A DNA stretch of 16,962 nt, from assembly GCA_964513905.1 (NCBI GenBank), contig CAZENS010000015.1, positions 1 through 16,962 of the forward strand, given 5' to 3'. The position numbers and the translations under genes are program-made. Origin of the DNA: CAMEGH01 sp964513905. GTDB taxonomy: Bacteria; Patescibacteriota; Saccharimonadia; Saccharimonadales; Saccharimonadaceae. Under the pieces are notes generated by a model. The model was not told where the DNA came from. It searched no databases and saw only the letters and a list, made by a program, of their open reading frames with translations. Positions 1 through 5,148 of this stretch are shown here, one piece after another; position 1 is the first letter of the stretch; each line of letters begins with the position of its first letter.

Positions 1-1
1 T

Positions 2-919
2 ATGCAAAAAATCTTACTTTATTATAAATTCACTCCTATTAGCGACCCCGAGGCGGTAAAACTGTGGCAAAAAACATTGTGCGATAGTTTGAACTTGCGC
101 GGGCGTATTTTGGTTTCGCGACATGGCCTTAATGGTACGGTTGGCGGCGAAATGGATGATCTAAAAAAGTACATTAAAGAAACTAAAAAATTTGCAGGAT
201 TTAAAGATACGGTATTTAAGTGGAGTGATGGATCGCGTGATGATTTTCCGCGCATGAGCGTAAAGGCACGACGCGAGCTTGTAGGGTTTAAAAATAGCGA
301 TGATGAATTTGATGTAAATATGGATGGCGTGATTGACGGGGGCGACCACCTTAAGCCCGCACAGGTGCACGAAATGGTCGAAAAGTACGGCGATGACGTA
401 GTGTTTTTTGATGGACGCAATGCACATGAGGCAAAAATCGGGAAGTTTAAGAATGCGATTGTTCCTAATACGCGCACGAGTCGGGATTTTATAGCCGAGC
501 TTGAAAGTGATAAATACGACGACATAAAAGACAAAAAAGTTATTAGCTACTGCACGGGTGGAATTCGCTGCGAAGTAATCAGCGCCATGATGAAAAAGCG
601 TGGGTTTAAAGAGGTGTATCAGATTGATGGTGGAATCGTAAAATACGGCGAAAAATACGGAGACGACGGCCTATGGGAAGGTGCGTTGCGTGTCTTTGAT
701 AAACGTATGACGATTAATTTTAGCGACAAAGCCAAAACAATTGGAGAATGCACGCACTGTGGTGGTAAAACAAGTAATTTTGAAAACTGCGCGCACATGG
801 AGTGCAATGACCTTGTGTTGATTTGCGAGGAATGTAAAAAGAATCCTGAATTATTGTTTCATACGGATGAATGTCGCGAACAGCACGCCATGAAGATTGG
901 TGCCGCTGCAGGTGCATAG
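2..919 (+). CDS. trhO: TrhO, tRNA uridine(34) hydroxylase (rhodanese family, formerly UPF0176/YceA)
   Basis: The 305-residue protein has the full TrhO layout: an N-terminal acylphosphatase-like region (about 1-95), a rhodanese domain (about 110-215) with the active-site loop CTGGIRCE at residues 184-191, and a cysteine-rich tail (CTHC, then a C-x6-C and a CEEC pair) typical of this family. In well-studied bacteria TrhO hydroxylates uridine 34 of tRNAs using molecular oxygen, the first step to 5-oxyacetyl or 5-methoxy uridine. The ATG at position 2 gives the usual N-terminus (MQKILLYYKF), so the gene looks complete although its upstream region lies outside the window. The length matches the family. 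A cupin gene follows after 47 bases behind its own -10 element. I am confident of the family; the exact tRNA substrates are inferred from homologues. Confidence 0.93.
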   Translation: MQKILLYYKFTPISDPEAVKLWQKTLCDSLNLRGRILVSRHGLNGTVGGEMDDLKKYIKETKKFAGFKDTVFKWSDGSRDDFPRMSVKARRELVGFKNSDDEFDVNMDGVIDGGDHLKPAQVHEMVEKYGDDVVFFDGRNAHEAKIGKFKNAIVPNTRTSRDFIAELESDKYDDIKDKKVISYCTGGIRCEVISAMMKKRGFKEVYQIDGGIVKYGEKYGDDGLWEGALRVFDKRMTINFSDKAKTIGECTHCGGKTSNFENCAHMECNDLVLICEECKKNPELLFHTDECREQHAMKIGAAAGA

Positions 920-927
920 TTTTAAGG

Positions 928-933
928 TATAAT
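928..933 (+). promoter_or_regulatory. -10 element for the cupin gene
   Basis: A consensus TATAAT lies nine bases after the trhO stop and 33 bases before the cupin ATG. I see no good -35 at 16-18 bases upstream, which would fall inside the end of trhO. The leader carries a Shine-Dalgarno AGAGG at 958-962. Confidence 0.5.
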
Positions 934-966
934 AGTTTTAGTATTATTAGATAGGAAAGAGGAAAA

Positions 967-1365
967 ATGAAGGGATATTACGCAAATATTGAATCTGAAA
1001 CGATCAATAATGATAATTTTCGCAAGGTAGTCTATACGGGTAAGCATATGCAGCTGGTATTAATGAGCTTGCCGCCGAATGGGGAAATTGGTCAAGAGGT
1101 TCACAACGAGAACGATCAGTTTTTTCGATTTGAATCAGGCGATGGCAAGGTAGTGATTGATGGTAATGAATATACTGTTGGTGCGGATGATGTAATTATT
1201 GTGCCGGCTGGAGCGGAACATAATGTTATTAATACATCTTCAGATAGAGAATTAAAGCTATATACAATTTACGGACCATCGCATCATAAAGATGGAATTG
1301 TACGAAAAACTCGCGAAGAGGCCGAGGCGAACGAAGAAGACTTCGACGGCGTTACAACTGAATAA
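967..1365 (+). CDS. Small single-domain cupin protein
   Basis: This 132-residue protein is a single cupin (double-stranded beta-helix) domain. The second cupin motif is clear (P-A-G-A-E-H followed by N four residues later, near residues 80-90). The first motif reads HNENDQFFRF, so the usual second histidine of HxH is replaced by Glu; the metal site is therefore atypical but could still bind a metal through His/Glu/His. The C-terminus is acidic (EEAEANEEDFDG). The ATG is preceded by AGAGG at 958-962 with suitable spacing. Cupins of this size include sugar-phosphate isomerase-like and dioxygenase-like proteins; nothing here fixes a substrate. It is probably monocistronic, because a strong terminator follows at once. 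Confidence 0.85.
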   Translation: MKGYYANIESETINNDNFRKVVYTGKHMQLVLMSLPPNGEIGQEVHNENDQFFRFESGDGKVVIDGNEYTVGADDVIIVPAGAEHNVINTSSDRELKLYTIYGPSHHKDGIVRKTREEAEANEEDFDGVTTE

Positions 1366-1380
1366 GAAGTAGTCTGATGA

Positions 1381-1417
1381 ATATGAGCATCTTTAGGTTA
1401 AGGTGCTCATATTTTTT
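1381..1417 (+). terminator. Rho-independent terminator after the cupin gene
   Basis: Arms ATATGAGCA (1381-1389) and TGCTCATAT (1404-1412) pair perfectly and extend inward by a G-T and a C-G pair. The stem is followed by a run of T to 1417. It begins 15 bases after the cupin stop. In the minus direction there is no T-run, so it ends only rightward transcription. It lies 3 bases from the converging flavodoxin stop. Confidence 0.88.
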
Positions 1418-1419
1418 GT

Positions 1420-1908
1420 TTAAGAGAAAGTACGAGCGAGTGAATCGAGTGAAGTGTAATCTATCGTGTCCTGATCTTGTGCTTGTCCGATTAGCTTTAG
1501 GATAGCCTTTTCTTTTTTGCTAAGGCTGCTGTATTGAATTTTTCCACCGGCAAATAGCGTGGCAGATGCGTGTTTAATTAGCTCTTTTGGAAATGCATTA
1601 CGCAACTCTTTCTGTTGTGTTTTTGGTTGGGCGCTTAATCCACATACAAAAAGGCCAAGTGGCTGTTTGCAGAGCGCACCTATGTGTGTTTTGCAAAAAC
1701 TTTTCATTGTAGGCAGTGCGGCTCCAGCATAAATTGCGGTTCCGAGAATAACAGCCTTGCTTTCATGTAGAAGATTCGGTGTAACTGCTTCAGCTGCTAC
1801 AACTTTTGTGTCTGCCTGTAGGCTGTTCGCGATATATTCGGCACAAAGCTTAGTGCTACCATGTCGGCTAGCATAGATGATTAGTATTTTTTTTGAACTT
1901 GAGGGCAT
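1420..1908 (-). CDS. Flavodoxin-domain protein (HemG/Flavodoxin_5-like)
   Basis: The 162-residue protein starts with a flavodoxin beta-strand and FMN phosphate-binding loop (IIYASRHGSTK, residues 10-20), and continues with the second flavodoxin strand and loop around ILGTAIYAGA. This resembles the flavodoxin-domain family that includes protoporphyrinogen oxidase HemG, rather than a classical electron-carrier flavodoxin. No heme-pathway gene lies nearby, so a general FMN-dependent thiol or quinone redox role is as likely. No signal peptide or membrane helix is visible, so it is cytosolic. Its ATG lies 5 bases after the stop of the upstream rhodanese gene, with no clear Shine-Dalgarno of its own; the two are almost surely co-transcribed and translationally coupled from the promoter at 2326-2355. 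Confidence 0.82.
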   Translation of the reverse strand: MPSSSKKILIIYASRHGSTKLCAEYIANSLQADTKVVAAEAVTPNLLHESKAVILGTAIYAGAALPTMKSFCKTHIGALCKQPLGLFVCGLSAQPKTQQKELRNAFPKELIKHASATLFAGGKIQYSSLSKKEKAILKLIGQAQDQDTIDYTSLDSLARTFS

Positions 1909-1913
1909 TTTAA

Positions 1914-2288
1914 TTATTTTTCAAGCGAAATACCATGCTTGCTTAAATCGGTAAGTCCACCTAAATCTGTAACATTTGTAAATCCATTTTTTTCGAGTAG
2001 TTTTTTGGCTTGTGCAGATCGATTACCGCTTCGGCAGTAAATAGCAATTTCGCTATTTTTATCAACATCTGGCATTGTACCTGCTTCTATTTTTTGAAGT
2101 GGATGTAACGTAGCTGACTGGGCGTGCGATGCGGCATATTCTTCTGGAGTGCGAACATCGATAATGTGTTTATACTGAGTTTGTGTGGCGGTGTTGGTGC
2201 CAGTGTTCTGTGTGTCTTTCTGACCCGATAAAAAACCAGCGCCAAGTAGGCCAATTATTATAACAACGGCAACGATTGCAATTCTCAT
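1914..2288 (-). CDS. Membrane-anchored rhodanese-like sulfurtransferase
   Basis: Of 124 residues, about 1-22 form a hydrophobic segment (IAIVAVVIIIGLLGAGFL) followed by a Thr/Asn/Gln-rich linker, so the domain is probably outside the membrane on an uncleaved anchor. Residues 40-124 are a single rhodanese domain: IIDVRTPEEY at 42-51 and the active-site loop CRSGNRS at 85-91 with catalytic Cys85. Single-domain rhodaneses move sulfane sulfur between thiols. The ATG has AGGAGAG upstream with good spacing. It is the first gene of a leftward two-gene operon with the flavodoxin and shares a divergent control region with a Fur-like regulator, which suggests a thiol or sulfur stress role. No lipobox cysteine is present. 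Confidence 0.88.
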   Translation of the reverse strand: MRIAIVAVVIIIGLLGAGFLSGQKDTQNTGTNTATQTQYKHIIDVRTPEEYAASHAQSATLHPLQKIEAGTMPDVDKNSEIAIYCRSGNRSAQAKKLLEKNGFTNVTDLGGLTDLSKHGISLEK

Positions 2289-2325
2289 GTAAGTACTCTC
2301 CTAATAATCTAAATAAGTAAGTAAT

Positions 2326-2355
2326 AGTATAGCACGATTGAATTTTTATTGTAAA
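2326..2355 (-). promoter_or_regulatory. Leftward promoter of the rhodanese-flavodoxin operon
   Basis: Read on the minus strand, an extended -10 (TGC directly before TATACT, the hexamer at 2331-2326) is preceded by TTTACA at 2355-2350, with an 18-base spacer. The predicted leader is about 30 bases and includes AGGAGAG before the ATG at 2288. The -35 lies in the left arm of the 27-bp palindrome, so a bound repressor should block it. Confidence 0.72.
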
Positions 2356-2366
2356 TTGTTTACAAT
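2338..2366 (+). promoter_or_regulatory. Rightward promoter of the Fur-like/glutaredoxin operon, apparently leaderless
   Basis: TTGAAT at 2338-2343 and TACAAT at 2361-2366 are separated by exactly 17 bases. The -10 ends 6 bases before the ATG at 2373, so transcription should begin at or next to the start codon. No Shine-Dalgarno is seen. The spacer and -10 are wholly inside the 2344-2370 palindrome. Confidence 0.6.
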
Positions 2367-2370
2367 AAAA
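2344..2370. promoter_or_regulatory. 27-bp near-perfect palindrome, probable Fur-family operator
   Basis: Arms TTTTATTGTAAA (2344-2355) and TTTACAATAAAA (2359-2370) are perfect 12-bp inverted repeats around TTG. AT-rich palindromes of this kind are the usual targets of Fur, PerR and Zur family repressors, and the gene starting 3 bases later encodes a Fur-superfamily protein. The site overlaps the core elements of both divergent promoters. The pairing is seen directly; the binding protein is inferred. Confidence 0.72.
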
Positions 2371-2372
2371 GA

Positions 2373-2753
2373 ATGAGTAATTCACGACAAACAAAATATT
2401 GTCGCGCCGTCCATGAAGCGTTGCGTCGGCTGGATATTGCAACGAATGCCGATATATTGCTACATGTTCGCAAGGAGTTTCCGGCCGTAAGTGCAACGAC
2501 TGTCCACCGAGTGACAGCACGACTTTGCGCCGCTGGCGATATTGGCTGTGCGCCACCTGCAAAAAACGGGGCGGTGCGTTATGATACGTATCCTGGTGAA
2601 AACGCATACTTTTCTTGTAGCGACTGTTACAGAGTGAAGCGCTTAGACGGTGGGAGGCTGGCAGATATGCTAAAGAGTCAACTTGAAGGCTGTAGCGTCT
2701 CTGGTCAGCTGATTGTAAGTGGTATATGTAAAATTTGTAAGGAGAAAAAATGA
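2373..2753 (+). CDS. Degenerate Fur-superfamily transcriptional regulator
   Basis: The 126-residue protein matches the Fur fold: a winged-helix DNA-binding half (about 8-72) with recognition helix SATTVHRVTARL (40-51), then a short dimerisation half. The two structural-zinc pairs are kept: C82-S-D-C85 and C119-K-I-C122. The stretch that in Fur and PerR reads HHHF or HHDH before the first CxxC is ENAYF here (76-80), so the usual regulatory metal-binding histidines are missing. Extra cysteines at 10, 52, 59 and 107 might allow thiol sensing. It is shorter than most Fur proteins (about 140-150). It overlaps the glutaredoxin start by 4 bases (ATGA) and lies directly beside a palindromic operator, so autoregulation is likely. 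Fold assignment is fairly sure; the signal sensed is unknown. Confidence 0.8.
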   Translation: MSNSRQTKYCRAVHEALRRLDIATNADILLHVRKEFPAVSATTVHRVTARLCAAGDIGCAPPAKNGAVRYDTYPGENAYFSCSDCYRVKRLDGGRLADMLKSQLEGCSVSGQLIVSGICKICKEKK

Positions 2754-3001
2754 ACATAACAGTATATACAACCAAGACTTGCCCCTATTGTCATCAGCTA
2801 ACGAGCTGGCTAAAAGGGAAAAACGTTGAGTTTACCGAATACAAAGTCGACGAAAACCCCTACGCAGCTCAGATGATGGTGCAACAAAGTGGTCAAATGG
2901 GTGTGCCCTTTTCTACCGTAGAAAAGGAGGATGGCGAAAAGATTGGCATAATGGGCTTTGACCGAGCAACATTCGAAGAGGCACTGGCGGGGAGGATGTA
3001 A
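2750..3001 (+). CDS. Glutaredoxin-family thiol oxidoreductase
   Basis: The 83-residue protein is a minimal glutaredoxin/NrdH-like thioredoxin fold. It has the dithiol active site CPYC at 11-14, the conserved cis-proline loop GVPFSTV (Pro53) and the closing GFD near residue 69. It reduces disulfides or glutathione/low-molecular-weight thiol adducts in the cytosol. Its ATG overlaps the stop of the Fur-like gene (ATGA at 2750-2753) and has AAGGAG at 2739-2744. It is therefore co-translated with the regulator. No ribonucleotide reductase gene is adjacent, so an NrdH role is possible but not supported here. No terminator follows. Confidence 0.92.
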   Translation: MNITVYTTKTCPYCHQLTSWLKGKNVEFTEYKVDENPYAAQMMVQQSGQMGVPFSTVEKEDGEKIGIMGFDRATFEEALAGRM

Positions 3002-3002
3002 T

Positions 3003-3031
3003 TTTACAGGCTGGCGTTGTGTAGGTATACT
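3003..3031 (+). promoter_or_regulatory. Promoter of the 6-phosphogluconolactonase operon
   Basis: TTTACA (3003-3008), a 17-base spacer and TATACT (3026-3031) form a near-consensus promoter that begins one base after the glutaredoxin stop. The expected start site near 3038 puts the Shine-Dalgarno AAAGGAG (3037-3043) at the very 5' end of the message. Confidence 0.75.
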
Positions 3032-3050
3032 GATATAAAGGAGATGTAAT

Positions 3051-3710
3051 ATGAACCTGGTGACAGATTTAACCGGTGAGAAAATAATTACTTACTTAAC
3101 ACAAACGCTAACAGACCGACTGCAAAAGGGCGAATCTGTATTATGGCTTGTCCCTGGTGGATCTGCTATGGCGTCAGCGAGCCGTGTGCTAGAGAACTTG
3201 GAGGACGTAGATACATCGCGGCTATGTATTACGCTAACAGATGAGCGGTACGGTTCGCCGGGCCATGATGATGAGAATTGGTCTCAGTTAGGTAGACTGG
3301 GATTTGTATTAAATTCAATTAACGCCTATAGGGTTCTTCGGGGTGAAGACGCAGAAACAACCGCAACCGATTTTAGTCATAAACTTGGTGAATTGTTTGC
3401 AACCTATCAGTATAAAATTGGTTTATTTGGCATTGGCGCTGATGGCCATACTGCAGGAATTAAGCCGCACTCTTCTGCTACCACGAGTAGTGAACTTGCA
3501 GTTCACTTTGCGGGCAGTGATTTTGAGAGAGTAACTATGACCGCAAAGGCGGTTCGTCGGTTAGATGAAGTGGTTGCGTATGCAAGAGGGGAAGAGAAGT
3601 TTGAAACGCTAACAAATCTTCTGCATGAAACTGCTAGTATCGAAGATCAGCCGGCCCAGGTTCTAAAAGAAGTAAAAAAGTCTACTTTATTTTCTGATTT
3701 GGAATTATAA
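3051..3710 (+). CDS. pgl: 6-phosphogluconolactonase
   Basis: The 219-residue protein has the signatures of the 6-phosphogluconolactonase/glucosamine-6-phosphate isomerase family: a phosphate-binding loop VPGGSA near residue 35, TDER at 63-66, and GIGADGHTAGI at 127-137, which contains the catalytic histidine of the lactonase class. It hydrolyses 6-phosphoglucono-lactone to 6-phosphogluconate in the oxidative pentose phosphate pathway. The next gene, 6-phosphogluconate dehydrogenase, uses the product, which supports the lactonase call over an isomerase. The length is a little below the usual 230-240. The ATG has AAAGGAG 7 bases upstream. Glucose-6-phosphate dehydrogenase is not in the window. 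Confidence 0.9.
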   Translation: MNLVTDLTGEKIITYLTQTLTDRLQKGESVLWLVPGGSAMASASRVLENLEDVDTSRLCITLTDERYGSPGHDDENWSQLGRLGFVLNSINAYRVLRGEDAETTATDFSHKLGELFATYQYKIGLFGIGADGHTAGIKPHSSATTSSELAVHFAGSDFERVTMTAKAVRRLDEVVAYARGEEKFETLTNLLHETASIEDQPAQVLKEVKKSTLFSDLEL

Positions 3711-3738
3711 AAAATAAATCTTGATAATTGGAGGGAAG

Positions 3739-4647
3739 ATGAAAATTGTTATATCTGGCTTAGGTAAGATGGGTATGCAAATTGCCCAAAAGCTTACAGA
3801 GGGCGGCCATAAGGTGATTGCTCATAATCGTAGCCAAGGAAGCGTAGACGAGGCTGTGGGTTTTGGTGCGACTCCTGCGTATACGATACAGGAGGCAGTC
3901 AATGCATTCGAGGAAGATACACCTGTAGTTGTATGGATAATGATTCCAGCGAATGCTATAGATGCTGCTATTGATGAGTGGCTCGAAGTATTGCCGAAAG
4001 GTAGTGTGATAATCGATGGTGGCAATAGCGATTTTCGTGGAGATAGCGCGCGTGCGGAGCGTGTTGTAGCTAAAGGGTGTACGTTGCTTGACATTGGAAC
4101 AAGCGGCGGCGTTCATGGGTATAATCGAGGTTTTTGTATGATGGTTGGTGGCGACCTGCTTGCGTACAAACAGATAGTGTCAGCCCTAGATACGCTAGCG
4201 AGCCCAAGTGGCATACATAATCATTTTGGCAATAACGGAGCGGGTCATTACGTAAAAATGGTTCATAATGCAATCGAATACGGCATGATGCAAAGCTTGG
4301 CGGAGGGGTATCGTATGCTGAAAGAAGGCCCGCTACAAGATATTGATTTGGCGAAGGCAGGAGAGACGTGGCAACACTCCAGCGTGATCACATCATGGCT
4401 GAATGAGTTATCGGCTGAAGCGCTGAAGGAGTCGCCAAATCTTGACGAGATACCTGGCGTCGTGGCTGAGTCGGGCGAGGCTCGCTGGACACTTGAAGTT
4501 GCAAAAGATTTAGATATCCCGCTTCCTGCTATACAAGCGGCATTCGATGTTCGATTAGACTCTCAGGCTGGAGAAGTCAATTTTTCAACAAAATTATTAG
4601 CTGCAATGCGGAATAAGTTTGGTGGACATAATTTGGCAGGAAAATAG
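3739..4647 (+). CDS. gnd: 6-phosphogluconate dehydrogenase, decarboxylating, short form
   Basis: The protein has 302 residues. It has a Rossmann N-terminus with GLGKMG (7-12), the substrate loop DGGNSDFRGD starting at 93, GTSGGVHGYNRG, and the catalytic region around Lys173 and Asn177 (HYVKMVHNAIEYG). The length matches the short form, which lacks the extra helical repeat of the about 470-residue enzyme and is often NAD-preferring. It oxidises and decarboxylates 6-phosphogluconate to ribulose 5-phosphate. I chose the ATG at 3739 over an in-frame TTG at 3721, because GGAGGG (3730-3735) sits just before 3739 and the Rossmann strand starts there. It follows the lactonase by 28 bases in the same operon. 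Confidence 0.93.
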   Translation: MKIVISGLGKMGMQIAQKLTEGGHKVIAHNRSQGSVDEAVGFGATPAYTIQEAVNAFEEDTPVVVWIMIPANAIDAAIDEWLEVLPKGSVIIDGGNSDFRGDSARAERVVAKGCTLLDIGTSGGVHGYNRGFCMMVGGDLLAYKQIVSALDTLASPSGIHNHFGNNGAGHYVKMVHNAIEYGMMQSLAEGYRMLKEGPLQDIDLAKAGETWQHSSVITSWLNELSAEALKESPNLDEIPGVVAESGEARWTLEVAKDLDIPLPAIQAAFDVRLDSQAGEVNFSTKLLAAMRNKFGGHNLAGK

Positions 4648-4660
4648 GGAAATAAAATAT

Positions 4661-5148
4661 ATGAAACGAGCAATTTTAGTACACGGAAAACCACCGCGAG
4701 AGACTTACGAAAATCCAGCAGAGACCAGCGCAAGCAATGCACTTTGGTTTCCGTGGATTCAAAAGCAGTTGTTGCTACGGGATATATCTGCGCAATCTCC
4801 AGAAATGCTACGGGCATATCAGCCAGATTATGCAATTTGGAAGGAGACGTTTGAGCAGTTTACAATCGATGGTGATTCTATACTGATAGGGCATAGTTGC
4901 GGGGCGGGTTTTCTTGTTCAGTGGCTGAGTGAAAATCCGGANNNNNNNNNNNNNNNNNNNNNNNNNNNNNNNNNNNNNNNNNNNNNNNNNNNNNNNNNNN
5001 NNNNNNNNNNNNNNNNNNNNNNNNNNNNNNNNNNNNNNNNNATCACCTATTTAAGGGCTACGGTCATTTTACCGGAGAATATGAGATGGAGAGTGACAAG
5101 ACTTTTCCGGAATTATTAGCGCTAATTGACGGTGATACTGCCAAGTAG
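4661..5148 (+). CDS. Small alpha/beta serine hydrolase (RBBP9/YdeN-like), interrupted by an assembly gap
   Basis: The 5' part (93 full codons before the gap) starts RAILVHGKPP and carries the nucleophile elbow GHSCG, typical of RBBP9/YdeN-type hydrolases. After the gap the frame open to the stop at 5146-5148 begins at 5044 and reads HLFKGYGHFTGEY, then FPELLALI; the GHFT histidine fits the catalytic His near the C-terminus of this family. That frame is not the one obtained by reading straight through 100 Ns, so the frame-continuous reading is an artefact of gap length. About a third of the protein, including the likely acid residue, is missing from the sequence. The stop is immediately followed by the uvrC ATG. 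The start has only a weak purine-rich ribosome site. The substrate is unknown. Confidence 0.8.
4942..5041. other. Assembly gap of 100 Ns
   Basis: Exactly 100 Ns, the usual placeholder for a scaffold gap of unknown size. It falls inside the hydrolase gene. The reading frames on both sides agree only if the true missing length leaves a remainder of 2 when divided by 3. Confidence 0.99.

Noticed and set aside
2170..2775. Long 201-codon minus-strand open frame across the regulator and divergent region
   Set aside because: It crosses both promoters and is antisense to the Fur-like and overlaps the rhodanese gene; its composition is not protein-like.
3721..3738. TTG start for 6-phosphogluconate dehydrogenase
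   Set aside because: It would place the Shine-Dalgarno inside the coding region and add residues before the Rossmann strand; ATG at 3739 fits better.
4619..5119. Frame-continuous hydrolase reading through the Ns to a stop near 5119
   Set aside because: The C-terminal peptide after the gap looks non-coding, and it depends on an arbitrary 100-base gap length; the frame ending at 5148 gives the expected family C-terminus.
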